A stretch of 64,000 bases of DNA from Lactiplantibacillus garii (GCF_003885105.1 NZ_QWZQ01000003.1:34638-98637); one strand, 5' to 3'. Counted from the stretch's first letter, positions 28,003 through 37,947 are shown. Made by a program: numbers and translations. Notes: generated by a model from the letters alone, not told the origin.

Positions 28003-29679
28003 TTAATTCATGATGAGCATCGGTAAAATCATTGGGTGCCGTTCAGTCTTATCAAATAAGAAACTTTGAAGGTCATCAATGATGGCGTTGCGGATAGTGG
28101 CCTCACTAGCTTTATCCGACTTCATCTTACGACGGATCGTGCGGAAGACGTGTCGGCGAGCTTCGTTGATGAGGTCACCAGATTCACGCATGTAGACAAA
28201 ACCGCGGGAGAGAATGTCTGGACCGGCCTGAATTTCTTTCTTCTTCAAGTTGATCGTCGCAACGACTACGACTAACCCTTCTTCAGAAAGAATTTGGCGA
28301 TCGCGGAGAACCACGTTACCAATGTCGCCAATTCCGGAGCCGTCAACGTAAACGTCACCAGCGCCGAAGTGACCCGCCACCCGGGCAGAGTCCTTGGTGA
28401 AGGCGAGGACGTCACCATTTTCCAGAATAAAGCTGTGGTCAAGTGGAACCCCACACTGTTCGGCTAGTTCGGTATGAATCTTAAGCATCCGGTATTCACC
28501 GTGAATCGGCATGAAGAATTTCGGCTTCATCAACCGTAACATTAACTTTTGTTCTTCTTGGCCACCGTGACCGGAAGTGTGAATGTTATTCACCTTGCCA
28601 TGGATCACGTGGGCACCGGCTTCTTCAAGTTCGTTGATAACGTGGTTGACACTGAGTGTGTTTCCCGGAATCGGTGAACTTGAGAAAATGACGGTGTCGC
28701 CCGGCTCAATTGAGATCTGGCGGTGGGTTCCGTTGGCAATCCGCGAAAGGGCTGCCATGGGTTCACCTTGCGACCCGGTACATAAAATCATCACCTTGTT
28801 GGCGGGTAACGACTTAATGTCATTAGCGTCAACGATGGCTTCATCTGGGATGTCTAAATATCCGAGTTCGCGACCGTTGACGATGGCGGCTTCCATACTC
28901 CGACCAAAGACGGCAATTTTGCGATGGTGTTCCAAGGCAACCTGTGCCGCTTCTTGAATTCGGGAAATGTTGGAGGCAAAGGTCGCAAAGATGATTCGAC
29001 CCGCCACCCCTTCAAAAATATGCCGAATGGAGTGGGCAACCCAGCGTTCCGATTTAGTCCAAATGGGCCGTTCGGCGTTGGTGCTGTCAGATAGCAACGC
29101 CAGCACACCGTGTTCGCCAAGGTGCGCCATTTTTTGGAGATTCGGCGGCTGGTTAGTAATTGGTGTTAGGTCGAACTTATAATCCCCGGTTTCCACAATG
29201 GTACCCGGTGGTGTTTGAACGGCGATTCCGAGTGTGTCCGGAATCGAGTGGGTGGTTCTAAAGAACGAGACCCGGGTTTTACGGAATTTTAAGACGGTGT
29301 CTTCATTAATTTCGTGTAACTCGGTGGTCTTTAACAACCCGTGTTCCTCGAGCTTACCCTTAATTAAGGCCAGGGCGAGGGGGCCGGCGTAAATTGGTAC
29401 GTTGATCTGTTTAAGCAGGAAGGGAATCCCACCGATGTGATCTTCGTGACCGTGCGTAATCACCAGTGCTTTTATTTTTTGCTGATTTGCAACTAGATAA
29501 GAATAGTCCGGAATGACGTAATCAATTCCCAAAAGTTCGTCTTCTGGGAACTTGATGCCGGCATCAATTAGAATAATCTCATCTTGAAATTGGACACCGT
29601 AAGTGTTTTTCCCAATTTCGCCCAAACCGCCGACTGCAAAAACAGCGGTTTCGTTGTTCTTAACGTTTAACCGTTTCAT
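28003..29679 (-). CDS. rnjA: Ribonuclease J1
   Basis: This 558-residue metallo-beta-lactamase/beta-CASP ribonuclease has 5'-3' exonuclease and endonuclease activity and acts in mRNA decay and rRNA maturation. The metal motif is intact, H76-G-H78-E-D80-H81 in [10 protein letters not shown]. The later GDYKFD motif, LLSDSTNAE, and C-terminal HTSGHGG with HGEYRML are all present. The ATG overlaps the rpoY stop by four bases (ATGA), so the pair is translationally coupled. The paralogue RNase J2 is at 54839. Confidence 0.97.
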   Translation of the reverse strand: MKRLNVKNNETAVFAVGGLGEIGKNTYGVQFQDEIILIDAGIKFPEDELLGIDYVIPDYSYLVANQQKIKALVITHGHEDHIGGIPFLLKQINVPIYAGPLALALIKGKLEEHGLLKTTELHEINEDTVLKFRKTRVSFFRTTHSIPDTLGIAVQTPPGTIVETGDYKFDLTPITNQPPNLQKMAHLGEHGVLALLSDSTNAERPIWTKSERWVAHSIRHIFEGVAGRIIFATFASNISRIQEAAQVALEHHRKIAVFGRSMEAAIVNGRELGYLDIPDEAIVDANDIKSLPANKVMILCTGSQGEPMAALSRIANGTHRQISIEPGDTVIFSSSPIPGNTLSVNHVINELEEAGAHVIHGKVNNIHTSGHGGQEEQKLMLRLMKPKFFMPIHGEYRMLKIHTELAEQCGVPLDHSFILENGDVLAFTKDSARVAGHFGAGDVYVDGSGIGDIGNVVLRDRQILSEEGLVVVVATINLKKKEIQAGPDILSRGFVYMRESGDLINEARRHVFRTIRRKMKSDKASEATIRNAIIDDLQSFLFDKTERHPMILPMLIMN

Positions 29680-29894
29680 TTATTAAACTCCGTTAGTTGA
29701 AACTCTGGATTTTTTTGTTCGTAATCCAAGAAGTTACCTTCTAACGGTTCGATAAATTCAATGTTGTACTTGGTATTATCTTCCACTAACACACGAGCTG
29801 CGACTTCGGTGTCCGCTTCTAAGTAGAGGGACTTAGTCGTTTCGCGTTGTGGGTTCCGTTTTTTGGTTTCTTGGTAATATACTTTGTAAATCAT
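29676..29894 (-). CDS. rpoY: RNA polymerase epsilon subunit
   Basis: This 72-residue protein of the DUF1447/RpoY family is a small RNA polymerase subunit of Firmicutes. The recognisable pattern is [20 protein letters not shown] at the start, then LYLEADTE and [21 protein letters not shown] at 29900 is in frame, but GGGAG is better spaced for ATG 29894. Its coupling to rnjA is the conserved Bacillus and lactobacillar arrangement. Confidence 0.94.
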   Translation of the reverse strand: MIYKVYYQETKKRNPQRETTKSLYLEADTEVAARVLVEDNTKYNIEFIEPLEGNFLDYEQKNPEFQLTEFNK

Positions 29895-30035
29895 TAACAA
29901 AACTCCCTATGACAAGATTTATTTAGAAACTAACGTTCTAAATAGTAGCAAAAATAAAAGTTTGATCCGTACACCAGGTTGTGTAAACACAACAATTATC
30001 TTTCATTTTAGCATAATTTGGAGGAGGTGTATACA

Positions 30036-30074
30036 ATGTTAACTTTCTTCAAAATCACCGTGATTAAACAATAA
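30036..30074 (+). CDS. Putative 12-codon mini-ORF with near-perfect ribosome site
   Basis: ATG 30036 is preceded by GGAGGAGGTG at 30020-30029, one of the best Shine-Dalgarno sites in the window, with six bases between. The ORF reads MLTFFKITVIKQ and ends in TAA at 30072, followed by seven Ts. A CATAAT box at about 30011-30016 could be its -10. It could be a leader peptide or a very small protein. No hairpin that would support attenuation is clear. The 287-base gap between rpoY and the next plus-strand gene also holds a GTTGTGT/ACACAAC hairpin at about 29974-29990. Confidence 0.4.
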   Translation: MLTFFKITVIKQ

Positions 30075-30106
30075 TTTTTTTGTAAAACATGCTATGCTGA
30101 AAAGGA

Positions 30107-30137
30107 ATAAAAAGCTGATAAAAAGCTGATAAAAAAG
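30107..30137 (+). repeat. Tandem 11-bp direct repeats
   Basis: ATAAAAAGCTG occurs twice back to back (30107-30117, 30118-30128), followed by a partial third copy. It lies just upstream of the membrane-anchored protein gene. An 11-bp period equals about one helical turn. Confidence 0.7.
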
Positions 30138-30181
30138 TAAAATTGTGAATGAGTGTACAATTGAATTGTGGGGGACCGACC

Positions 30182-30682
30182 ATGTGGACAATCGTTACGA
30201 TCATCATTGGGTTAATCTTTGCCATCATTATCTATGAAATTTTGCGCCGCCAAGTTTTAAAACGGACCGCCTTAAAAATTCGGCATGCTGGTCAGCGAAC
30301 CGCGGATGGAGCGATGCAAACGGCCTTGACCCATTTAGCGAGTGCGGTTGAAGTCCAGGAAGTTCACGGCAGCTTGCATTCCGTCCCCGTTGCGGATGTT
30401 TGGGGGCGGGGCGTCATGGCCTTCGAATACGTATTAGAGACACCGGGAATGGTCAAGGCGGATCTGCCGGAAGTCCGGCGCCTGTTCAACAACCAGTTTC
30501 AGCGTTACGCGGATGACCAGCACATTACGGCGTTTCAAAACGCGGGCCCGGCGTTGCGGGTAACCGATGCCTGGCTACGGGCGGGGCAGCTGCACGTTGA
30601 CGTGGCTTATTTAATGAACGAAGCAACGCTGGAGTATTTAGACGATCTACGGCGGTTGAATCAAAGTGACAGCGGCCAATAA
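30182..30682 (+). CDS. Membrane-anchored protein of unknown function
   Basis: This 166-residue protein has one N-terminal transmembrane helix (WTIVTIIIGLIFAIIIYEIL), then a basic segment and a soluble domain of about 130 residues (ADVWGRGVMAFEYVLETP, RRLFNNQFQRYADDQ). GTGGGGGACC precedes ATG 30182; an upstream in-frame ATG at 30149 lacks a ribosome site. I do not recognise the family; it looks like a lactobacillar hypothetical with a cytoplasmic or surface domain. It is a single-gene unit ended by a bidirectional terminator. Confidence 0.75.
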   Translation: MWTIVTIIIGLIFAIIIYEILRRQVLKRTALKIRHAGQRTADGAMQTALTHLASAVEVQEVHGSLHSVPVADVWGRGVMAFEYVLETPGMVKADLPEVRRLFNNQFQRYADDQHITAFQNAGPALRVTDAWLRAGQLHVDVAYLMNEATLEYLDDLRRLNQSDSGQ

Positions 30683-30718
30683 AAAAGCGCTTGGATAAAT
30701 TTATCCAAGCGCTTTTTT
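30681..30718. terminator. Perfect palindromic bidirectional terminator
   Basis: AAAAAAGCGCTTGGATAAA and its exact reverse complement form a 38-base perfect palindrome between convergent genes. It overlaps the stop codon of the upstream gene and ends in Ts on both strands. Confidence 0.95.
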
Positions 30719-30734
30719 ATTGATTTAAAGCCGA

Positions 30735-31295
30735 TTAGGAAATTAAAACCAAATCGTCATCAGCGGCAAACGGGTTCGACGCGTTAATGTGGTCGTAGAA
30801 TAAAATCCCATGCAAATGGTCAATTTCGTGTTGGCACACAATGGCGGGGTAGTTCTTTAAACGAATCTTTTTCTGTTCGCCGGCCATGTTGTAGTAGCGC
30901 AAGGTGATCCGGTCATGACGAATCACGTAACCGTCAATGTCGCGGTCGACGGATAGGCAACCTTCACCTTCCGTTAACGCACCGGGTTGAACGGAGTGGC
31001 TAATGATGACCGGGTTAATGATGACATCTTTAAAAATGGGGTCGTCACCTTCGTTGTCGCCGGGTACCAGGACAGCTGCCATTGATTCTGACACGTCGAC
31101 TTGCGGGGCGGCCAGACCAACGCCGGCACGTAAACCGTACTTTTTAGCCAGTTCAGGATCCTGGCTGTTCTCTAAGTATTCCATCATATCATTAGCTAAT
31201 TTTTGATCAGCCGCACTAAGTGGAAACTGAACCTGTTTAGCTTCCGCACGTAGGGTGTCGTTACCTTCGCGGATGATATCTCGCATTTTAATCAA
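30735..31295 (-). CDS. def: Peptide deformylase
   Basis: This 186-residue metalloenzyme removes the N-formyl group from nascent proteins. All three motifs are present: GVGLAAPQV (about 58-66), EGCLSVD with metal ligand C113, and QHEIDHLHG with H156, E157 and H160. The start is TTG ([11 protein letters not shown]), which aligns with the MITMKDI start of Bacillus DefB and sits nine bases after GGAGG. It is divergent from the pdh operon. Confidence 0.96.
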   Translation of the reverse strand: MIKMRDIIREGNDTLRAEAKQVQFPLSAADQKLANDMMEYLENSQDPELAKKYGLRAGVGLAAPQVDVSESMAAVLVPGDNEGDDPIFKDVIINPVIISHSVQPGALTEGEGCLSVDRDIDGYVIRHDRITLRYYNMAGEQKKIRLKNYPAIVCQHEIDHLHGILFYDHINASNPFAADDDLVLIS

Positions 31296-31489
31296 TCCAA
31301 ATTACCTCCAAAAACTTTGCTGTGATCTGAACAGACCGCGCTGTTTACACTTACAAACTAGTTTAGCATAAGCCGGCCATAAAATGTAGAAGCACTCCCG
31401 AAATTTCATGAAAGTCAAGTGAATGATCAAATTAAATAATTCACAATTGAAGGGGCCTTAAAGACTGGTATTTCGGACTTTGGAAGGGC
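31296..31489. other. Divergent intergenic region between def and pdhA
   Basis: This is the def-side part of the 303-base gap. It carries the def ribosome site, AT-rich sequence likely to hold the def promoter on the minus strand, and no ORF. The pdh-side promoter and cre candidate are listed separately. Confidence 0.5.
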
Positions 31490-31518
31490 TTGCAAAAGAT
31501 GAAAAGCAATGGTAAGTT
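31490..31518 (+). promoter_or_regulatory. Predicted pdhA promoter
   Basis: TTGCAA (31490-31495), 17 bases, TAAGTT (31513-31518). The -10 is weak, so the assignment is tentative. Confidence 0.45.
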
Positions 31519-31531
31519 AGACTTGTAATTA

Positions 31532-31545
31532 TGAAAACGATTACG
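31532..31545 (+). promoter_or_regulatory. Candidate CcpA-binding cre site before pdhA
   Basis: TGAAAACGATTACG matches the cre consensus TGWAANCGNTNWCA at 13 of 14 positions. It lies just downstream of the predicted pdhA promoter, where CcpA would act as a roadblock. It implies carbon-catabolite control of pyruvate dehydrogenase; this is inference. Confidence 0.55.
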
Positions 31546-31598
31546 GACGACGGTTGTTAAAAACTAGTCCGTACGTTCATGAAAGGGATGTGTCATTT

Positions 31599-32711
31599 AT
31601 GGACAACGAAAAACCAATTGTTGATTTTAGTGCGATCCGTGATACGTTGGGAAAAAATTATGAACCCGTGCAAGTAATTGACGGACAAGCTAAAGTGCTC
31701 AAGCCTGAAATTGTCTCTAAATATTCAAATGATCAGTTAGTTGACTTCTTGAAGTTAATGATTTGGGAACGAACGTTACACCAACGTTCTAACGCATTGA
31801 CACGGCAGGGGCGCCTTGGTTTCTACGCACCAACCGAAGGACAGGAAGCCAGCGAAATGGGGAGCAACTCCGCAATGAAACGGACCGACGTTTTGATGCC
31901 GGCTTACCGGGACATTCCACAGTTGATTCAACACGGACTGCCAGTATATAAGGCGTTTCTCTGGTCACGCGGACACGTATTAGGTAATGAATATCCGGAA
32001 GACTTACACGCAATGCCACCACAAATTATTATTGGCGCACAGTACGTGCAGGCGGCCGGAGTAGCGTTAGGAATTAAGAAGAACGGTACCGAAGATAAAG
32101 TTGCTTACAGCTATACCGGTGATGGCGGGACGTCGCAAGGGGACTTCTATGAAGGCATGAACTTTGCTGGGGCCTTCCAAGCACCCGCAGTCTTCATCGT
32201 TCAAAATAACGGTTACGCCATTTCCGTTCCGCGGCGCAAACAAACGGCTGCCCGGACGCTGGCACAAAAGGCCGTAGCAGCTGGCATTCCAAGTGTTCAA
32301 GTTGATGGGATGGACTTCTTAGCCGTTCACGAAGTTACCAAGGCTGCCAGAGAATACGCCGCAGCGGGTAACGGTCCGGTCATGATTGAAACCTTGACTT
32401 ACCGGTTCGGTCCGCACACCAACGCCGGGGATGACCCGAAGCGTTACCGGACCAAGGAAGAAGAACAACCATGGTTCGACAACGATCCGTTGATTCGTTA
32501 CCGCAAGTACTTAACGGATCAAGGTGCTTGGTCGGAAGATCAAGAAAACGAGTACGTTGAACAAGTTAAAGCCGATATTAAAGATGCCGTTAAACAAGCG
32601 GATGATGCACCAAAGCAAAAAATGACCGAGTTTTTGGAGAACGTTTTTGAAGAACAACCACAAAACATTCAACAACAAATTACGGAATTCCAAGCAAAGG
32701 AGTCGAAGTAA
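31599..32711 (+). CDS. pdhA: Pyruvate dehydrogenase E1 component, alpha subunit
   Basis: This 370-residue thiamine-diphosphate E1 alpha subunit decarboxylates pyruvate with PdhB. The TPP/Mg motif [18 protein letters not shown] (about 168-185) ends in QNNGYAIS, and [17 protein letters not shown] contains the phosphorylation-loop equivalent. AAGGGATG at 31583-31590 supports ATG 31599; an in-frame TTG at 31554 has no site. It is the first gene of pdhABCD; pdhB begins one base after its stop. Confidence 0.96.
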   Translation: MDNEKPIVDFSAIRDTLGKNYEPVQVIDGQAKVLKPEIVSKYSNDQLVDFLKLMIWERTLHQRSNALTRQGRLGFYAPTEGQEASEMGSNSAMKRTDVLMPAYRDIPQLIQHGLPVYKAFLWSRGHVLGNEYPEDLHAMPPQIIIGAQYVQAAGVALGIKKNGTEDKVAYSYTGDGGTSQGDFYEGMNFAGAFQAPAVFIVQNNGYAISVPRRKQTAARTLAQKAVAAGIPSVQVDGMDFLAVHEVTKAAREYAAAGNGPVMIETLTYRFGPHTNAGDDPKRYRTKEEEQPWFDNDPLIRYRKYLTDQGAWSEDQENEYVEQVKADIKDAVKQADDAPKQKMTEFLENVFEEQPQNIQQQITEFQAKESK

Positions 32712-32712
32712 C

Positions 32713-33690
32713 ATGTCAAAGAAAACGTATATTCAAGCGATTACCGATGCACTTCGATTAGAACTCGGGTCCGACGAAAAGACCTTAGTTTTTGGTGAAG
32801 ACGTTGGTAAAAACGGTGGGGTTTTCCGCGCCACCGACGGGCTTCAAGCCGAATTCGGCGAAGACCGGGTTTTCGATACTCCTTTAGCAGAATCCGGAAT
32901 TGGTGGTTTATCCATTGGGTTAGCCCTCGAAGGCTTCCGTCCGATCCCTGAAATTCAATTCTTAGGTTTTATTTTTGAAACGTTGGATTCCATTGCGGGT
33001 CAAATGTCGCGGGAACGTTTCCGGACAGGGGGCACGCGCCACATGCCAATCACCATCCGTTCACCATACGGTGGTGGGACCCACACGCCGGAAATGCACG
33101 CCGATTCGTTGGAAGGTTACTTGGCACAGATCCCTGGTTTGCGGGTTGTGACCCCGTCTAACCCATACGACGCGAAGGGCTTGCTGATTTCCTCCATTCG
33201 CAACAATGATCCGGTCTTCTTCCTAGAAAACTTAAAGTTATACCGTTCGATGAAAGCGGATATTCCGGACGAAGCTTACACGGTACCGTTAGATAAAGCG
33301 GCCGTTGTGCGTGAAGGCACGGATATTTCGTTGATCGCGTACAGCGCGCAAGTTAACCAATCCTTGAAGGTTGCGGAAAAGCTTGAAAAGGAAGGTATTT
33401 CCGTTGAAGTCGTGGATTTACGGACGCTGTCTCCATTAGATGAAGAAACCATTTTGAAGTCGGTTCAAAAGACCGGGCGCGCCGTTGCTATTCAAGAAGC
33501 CCAACGCCAAGCCGGCATCGCAGCCAACGTTGCTTCCTTGATTGCCGAAAAGGGTGCGCTTTACCTAAGTGCACCGGTTGGTCGCGTTTCAGCACCAGAC
33601 ACGGTTTACCCGTTTGGCTTAGCCGAAGACGACTGGTTACCAGCCGAAGATGAAATTGAAGCAAAGACCCGTGAAATTTTAAACTATTAA
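32713..33690 (+). CDS. pdhB: Pyruvate dehydrogenase E1 component, beta subunit
   Basis: This 325-residue E1 beta subunit pairs with PdhA to form the active site. Recognisable segments are [18 protein letters not shown] (about 27-44), the E.QF.GF pattern in [11 protein letters not shown], and the C-terminal transketolase domain with [15 protein letters not shown]. The ATG at 32713 follows AAAGGAGTCG. An upstream in-frame ATG lies inside pdhA and is not needed. Confidence 0.96.
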   Translation: MSKKTYIQAITDALRLELGSDEKTLVFGEDVGKNGGVFRATDGLQAEFGEDRVFDTPLAESGIGGLSIGLALEGFRPIPEIQFLGFIFETLDSIAGQMSRERFRTGGTRHMPITIRSPYGGGTHTPEMHADSLEGYLAQIPGLRVVTPSNPYDAKGLLISSIRNNDPVFFLENLKLYRSMKADIPDEAYTVPLDKAAVVREGTDISLIAYSAQVNQSLKVAEKLEKEGISVEVVDLRTLSPLDEETILKSVQKTGRAVAIQEAQRQAGIAANVASLIAEKGALYLSAPVGRVSAPDTVYPFGLAEDDWLPAEDEIEAKTREILNY

Positions 33691-33753
33691 ATTTGAGGGT
33701 CACGTGATACTGATAAACAGTCGGGGACGACTGTCATGAAAGGAAGTTATCCA

Positions 33754-35070
33754 ATGGCTTACGAGTTTAAATTACCAGAGCTTGGTGAAGGTCTTGAAGA
33801 AGGCGAAATTGCATCATGGCTCGTAAAACCTGGCGATGAAGTCAAGGAAGACGATTCTCTTGTTGAAATTCAAAACGATAAATCAGTTGAAGAATTACCA
33901 TCACCAGTAAGTGGTAAAATTATCAATATTTTAGTTCCAGAAGGTGAAACGGCTAAGATTGGTGACGTGATTGTGACCATTGATGATGGTTCGGGCGACA
34001 ACGCCGAACCAGCCGCCGCACCGGCAGAAAATGCAACCGCTGACAAACCGGCTGACGCAACCCCAGCGCCGGCAGCTGCACAACCAGCACCTGCAGCTAA
34101 CGCATCGGTTGTTCCGAGTGATCCTAATAAGCCGATTCTGGCAATGCCGTCGGTACGGCAATATGCGCGTGATAAGGACGTTGACATCAGCTTAGTTACC
34201 CCAAGCGGAGCCCACGGTCAAATTACTAAGCAGGATATTGACAATTACACGGGCGCACCAGCCGCAACGGGTAAGGCGGCTCCAGAAGCCACCAGTGCCC
34301 CAGCAGCCAAGAGCGAAGCGGCACCGGCGCCAACGCCGGTCAAGCCGTACGTTTCCGATACGCCAGAACTGGAAACCCGTGAAAAGATGACGCCGATCCG
34401 TAAGGCGATTTCTAAAGCGATGGTTAACAGCAAGCACACCGCACCACACGTTACGTTATTTGACGAAGTGGAAGTCAGTGCGTTGATGGCTCACCGGAAG
34501 AAGTACAAGGCCGTGGCCGCGGATCGGGATATCCACCTGACCTTCTTGCCATACATTGTGAAGGCCTTAGTGGCGGTCTTGCAACAATTTCCAGAATTTA
34601 ACGCGTCCATCGACGGGTCAACTAACGAAATTGTGTACAAACATTACTTTAACGTTGGGGTCGCAACTGACACCGACCGGGGATTGTTAGTACCAGTCAT
34701 TAAGCATGCCGAAGCCAAGGGCTTGTTTGCCATTGCCAAGGAAATTACGGACAATACGCAAAAAGCTTACGATGGCAAGTTGAAGGCCAACGAAATGAGT
34801 GGGGCTTCTATGACCATTAGTAACATCGGCTCCATTGGTGGCGGCTGGTTTACACCGGTGATCAATCAACCCGAAGTTGCCATTCTCGGGGTTGGCCGTA
34901 TCGGTAAAGAACCGTACGTCAACGAAAATGATGAAATTGTCGTTGGTAAGATGCAGAAACTCTCACTCAGTTTTGACCACCGTTTGATTGACGGTGCAAC
35001 GGCCCAAAAGGCAATGAACTTAATGAAAGAGTTGCTGCACGATCCAGAATTACTTTTGATGGAAGGATGA
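33754..35070 (+). CDS. pdhC: Dihydrolipoamide acetyltransferase (PDH E2)
   Basis: This 438-residue E2 core transfers acetyl from lipoate to CoA. It has one N-terminal lipoyl domain with lipoyl lysine K43 (QNDKSVEE), an Ala/Pro-rich swinging linker (about 82-125), the peripheral subunit-binding domain ([16 protein letters not shown] to KQDID, about 131-163), a second Ala/Pro linker, and the catalytic domain ending with [12 protein letters not shown] (HxxxDG). GAAAGGAAG precedes ATG 33754; an in-frame ATG at 33736 lies just before that site. Confidence 0.96.
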   Translation: MAYEFKLPELGEGLEEGEIASWLVKPGDEVKEDDSLVEIQNDKSVEELPSPVSGKIINILVPEGETAKIGDVIVTIDDGSGDNAEPAAAPAENATADKPADATPAPAAAQPAPAANASVVPSDPNKPILAMPSVRQYARDKDVDISLVTPSGAHGQITKQDIDNYTGAPAATGKAAPEATSAPAAKSEAAPAPTPVKPYVSDTPELETREKMTPIRKAISKAMVNSKHTAPHVTLFDEVEVSALMAHRKKYKAVAADRDIHLTFLPYIVKALVAVLQQFPEFNASIDGSTNEIVYKHYFNVGVATDTDRGLLVPVIKHAEAKGLFAIAKEITDNTQKAYDGKLKANEMSGASMTISNIGSIGGGWFTPVINQPEVAILGVGRIGKEPYVNENDEIVVGKMQKLSLSFDHRLIDGATAQKAMNLMKELLHDPELLLMEG

Positions 35071-35077
35071 TGTCGGA

Positions 35078-36490
35078 ATGGTTGTAGGAGATTTTGCTGA
35101 AGAACGCGACACAATGGTCATTGGTGCGGGTCCCGGCGGCTACGTCGCAGCCATCCGCGCGGCGGAACTCGGTCAAAAAGTAACAATCGTTGAAAAAGAA
35201 TACATCGGCGGGGTATGCTTAAACGTCGGTTGTATTCCATCCAAGGCCTTGATCAGTGCCGGCCACCGGTTACAAGAAGCTAAGGATAGTAAGATTTTTG
35301 GGATTAAAAACATTCAAGACCCGGTTCTGGACTTTAAAGTAACCCAGAATTGGAAAGATCACCAAGTAGTTGACCGCCTAACCGGCGGGGTTGAGATGTT
35401 GCTTAAAAAACACAAGGTTGAAATTGTTCGTGGTGAAGCTTATATGCACGATAACCACACGTTGCGGGTCATGAACGGTGACCATACGGGCCAAACTTAC
35501 AAGTTTAAGCACCTGATCATTGCGACCGGTTCACGGCCAGTTGAAATCCCGGGCTTCAAGTTTAAGGGCCGCGTGGTGGATTCAACGGGTGGCTTGAACT
35601 TACCGGAAGTACCGAAGGAATTAGTTGTCATTGGTGGGGGCTACATTGGCTCCGAATTAGCCGGTGCATACGCTAACTTAGGCGCGCACGTGACAATTCT
35701 GGAAGGAACCCCGTCAATTTTGCCAAACTTCGAAAAAGACATGGTCAAGCTCGTCTTGAATAACTTTAAGAAGAAGGGCGTCACGGTAATCACCAACGCC
35801 ATGGCTAAAAATTCGGAACAAGACGACGGTGGCGTAACCGTCACTTACGCGGTAGATGGTAAGGAAACGTCAATCCACGCCGACTACTGCATGGTCACCG
35901 TTGGTCGGCGACCAAATACCGACGACATGGGGATGGAATATACCGACGTGAAGTTGACCGACCGCGGCTTAATCGAAGTTGATCAGCAGGGGCGGACGGC
36001 CGCCGAAGACATCTTTGCCATTGGTGACATCGTTGCCGGCCCGGCGTTAGCGCACAAAGCGTTTGCGGAAGGTAAGGTTGCCGCCGGTGCCATTAGCGGT
36101 AAGAAGACGGCTAACGACTACGTTTCGGTTCCGGCCGTGTGCTTCACGGATCCGGAACTGGCCACGGTCGGCATGACCAAGGCCGAAGCGGAAAAAGCGG
36201 GCTTGACAGTTATCGCTTCGAAGTTCCCGTTTGCTGGGAATGGACGGGCGATCTCCTTGAACTCGATGGACGGCTTTTTCCGGCTAGTCACGACTAAGGA
36301 TGAAGGAACCATCGTCGGTGCCCAAATTGCGGGGCCCGGTGCGAGTGACCTGATTTCTGAGTTGAGTGTTGCCGTTAACGGTGGGATGAACGCTGAAGAT
36401 CTAGCGTTAACGATCCACCCCCACCCAACCCTGGGTGAAGTGGTGCAAGAAGCCGCTGACGAAGCGATGGGCTTCCCGACCCACATTTAA
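35078..36490 (+). CDS. pdhD: Dihydrolipoamide dehydrogenase (PDH E3)
   Basis: This 470-residue flavoprotein reoxidises dihydrolipoamide with NAD+. The FAD motif is [13 protein letters not shown] (about 13-25), the redox disulfide [15 protein letters not shown] (C47, C52), and the NAD motif [14 protein letters not shown] (about 185). The C-terminal base is in [10 protein letters not shown]. It starts seven bases after pdhC and closes the operon before the terminator at 36510. Confidence 0.97.
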   Translation: MVVGDFAEERDTMVIGAGPGGYVAAIRAAELGQKVTIVEKEYIGGVCLNVGCIPSKALISAGHRLQEAKDSKIFGIKNIQDPVLDFKVTQNWKDHQVVDRLTGGVEMLLKKHKVEIVRGEAYMHDNHTLRVMNGDHTGQTYKFKHLIIATGSRPVEIPGFKFKGRVVDSTGGLNLPEVPKELVVIGGGYIGSELAGAYANLGAHVTILEGTPSILPNFEKDMVKLVLNNFKKKGVTVITNAMAKNSEQDDGGVTVTYAVDGKETSIHADYCMVTVGRRPNTDDMGMEYTDVKLTDRGLIEVDQQGRTAAEDIFAIGDIVAGPALAHKAFAEGKVAAGAISGKKTANDYVSVPAVCFTDPELATVGMTKAEAEKAGLTVIASKFPFAGNGRAISLNSMDGFFRLVTTKDEGTIVGAQIAGPGASDLISELSVAVNGGMNAEDLALTIHPHPTLGEVVQEAADEAMGFPTHI

Positions 36491-36509
36491 TAACACCAAT
36501 TTTTAGTTG

Positions 36510-36547
36510 CGAGAGTTTGGGACGAATAGCGTCTCGAACTCTCGTTT
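36510..36547 (+). terminator. Terminator after pdhD
   Basis: CGAGAGTT (36510-36517) pairs with AACTCTCG (36537-36544), with an inner GGGACG/CGTCTC stem, then TTTT. Confidence 0.85.
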
Positions 36548-36659
36548 TACATAGTCAAACTTGCCAGCGGTACCCAACGAATACTGGGCTTAGTTCCTAA
36601 AAAAACGTTAAACTGGGTGGCTAACGATTAGTCCGGTTTGACGCCGAATGTTACAAAAG

Positions 36660-36711
36660 AGTAAACTTTTTATTAACGTTTACTTGTATTCGTTGACAGC
36701 TTAGGTACAAT
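36660..36711 (+). promoter_or_regulatory. Promoter with overlapping inverted repeat before the LDH-like gene
   Basis: TTGTAT (36684-36689), 16 bases and TACAAT (36706-36711) form a plausible promoter. AGTAAAC (36660-36666) and GTTTACT (36678-36684) are a 7-bp inverted repeat that ends at the -35 box, a place where a regulator could bind. No regulator is identified. Confidence 0.5.
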
Positions 36712-36737
36712 TATTAGCGAAGGTTGGGAGGATTAAC

Positions 36738-37676
36738 ATGAACAATACCGTTATTATTCGTGGATTATTCGAATTCGTACAGCAATTAATATTGATCGCA
36801 ATGGCCAAAGACTTGCCATTAAAACTAGTGGTCGCTACTGACAGTGATGAAGCCCCCCGTTATCAGGGGCTCGTTACGGCTAGCTTGACGTGCCGGCAAT
36901 TTACGCTGGCTGCGCAAACCAAGCCAGACTACTCACAGGCGGACTGCCTGATTATCGGAAACTTAGTGCCCTTAGCCACTGACCGGGACACGGAGGGGGA
37001 CTTAAAAGCCACCTTACCACTGTTTCGGTCGTTCGTGAACGCGGCGATGGGTGCCGGCTTCAATGGAAAGATTATTTTGACCGGGTCTAACGATGCCGTT
37101 TTGAGCGTCTTAGCGGCCCGCTTTAGTGGTGTTGACCATCAACGAGTCCTGGGACTCGGAACCTTGGCGCAGAGCCGGCTACTAGAGCAGGGCTTGCGTC
37201 GACAGCTCAGTGTCGGTGCTAACGACGTGCACGCGTTTGTCGTGGGGACCGCACAGTCCCACTTGATTTCGTGGAGTCGCTCGTACATTGGTCCGGCACC
37301 GGTTATGACCTACTTGGCAAACCAGGACACCAGCTTTGGGATGGAAGAGATGACCGCCGCCGCTGAGCAAATCGACGACCCGGCAATCGTTACCAATCCC
37401 ACGTTGAGTGTGTTAGCATTAGTACAGGTCTTGAATGCTTTTTACAACCAGGCCCCGTTTATTGGGACCGTGACGAATGTTCAAACGAGTGCTGATGATC
37501 AGCTAGTGGGGTTGTCCTCGCCAGTCTTGATTGGTGCTAACGGAATTAAGCGGTTAGCCAACTTGGTACTATCGGATGAAGAACAAAAAGAATACGCTGA
37601 GATTGCCAGTCAGGTTCGTGACGAACTTGACCGGGTCGAAGCGGGGGAGTTTGAACAAGATGACGACCAAAAATGA
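36738..37676 (+). CDS. Degenerate lactate/malate dehydrogenase-like protein, probable pseudoenzyme
   Basis: This 312-residue protein has LDH length and can be aligned by eye to LDH from about residue 95. FRSFVNAAMGAGFNGKIIL matches the helix and strand before the NPVD motif (here SNDA), RVLGLGTLAQSRLLEQGLRR matches the GSGTxLDTARFR region, and DVHAFVVGTAQSH matches the catalytic VHAYIMGEHGDT. The GEHGD histidine and aspartate are replaced. At the N-terminus the Rossmann glycine motif (GDGAVGS in LDH) reads RGLFEFVQQ. NAD binding and lactate catalysis therefore look lost. The frame is intact and well expressed-looking, with GGGAGG upstream. It is followed, with a 17-base overlap, by UPF0223 and then the suhB-like gene. 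Confidence 0.75.
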   Translation: MNNTVIIRGLFEFVQQLILIAMAKDLPLKLVVATDSDEAPRYQGLVTASLTCRQFTLAAQTKPDYSQADCLIIGNLVPLATDRDTEGDLKATLPLFRSFVNAAMGAGFNGKIILTGSNDAVLSVLAARFSGVDHQRVLGLGTLAQSRLLEQGLRRQLSVGANDVHAFVVGTAQSHLISWSRSYIGPAPVMTYLANQDTSFGMEEMTAAAEQIDDPAIVTNPTLSVLALVQVLNAFYNQAPFIGTVTNVQTSADDQLVGLSSPVLIGANGIKRLANLVLSDEEQKEYAEIASQVRDELDRVEAGEFEQDDDQK

Positions 37677-37947
37677 GAATTACCAGTATCCGCTAAACGA
37701 CGCGTGGTCAACCGCTGAAATCATTACGGTAACGACTTTTTATCAGCAAATTGAAGCGGCTAATGAAGGGGGCTTGCCCACCGCGGACCTCTTAACGGCC
37801 TACCGAGCTTTTAAGACCGTCGTACCGGCGAAGTCGGAAGAAAAACAATTAGGACGGGCATTTGAAGCCGCCTCTGGTTACAGCATCTACCGGACGATCC
37901 AGGCGGCGCTGGCGACGAACAAACAACGATTTTTATACCGGGGTTAG
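37660..37947 (+). CDS. UPF0223 family protein (YktA-like)
   Basis: This 95-residue protein matches the UPF0223 pattern: NYQYPLNDAWSTAEIITVTTFYQ at the start (quoted in part: YPLNDAWSTAEIITVTTF) and a C-terminal GYSIYRTIQAA. It is small, soluble and mostly helical, with no known activity. ATG 37660 lies inside the 3' end of the LDH-like gene, 17 bases overlapping, with GGGGGAG upstream. The stop is directly followed by the suhB-like start, so all three genes appear coupled. Confidence 0.88.
   Translation: MTTKNENYQYPLNDAWSTAEIITVTTFYQQIEAANEGGLPTADLLTAYRAFKTVVPAKSEEKQLGRAFEAASGYSIYRTIQAALATNKQRFLYRG

Noticed and set aside
36738..37676. Annotation as a functional L-lactate dehydrogenase
   Set aside because: The NAD glycine motif and the catalytic GEHGD are both lost, so the fold similarity does not support enzyme activity.
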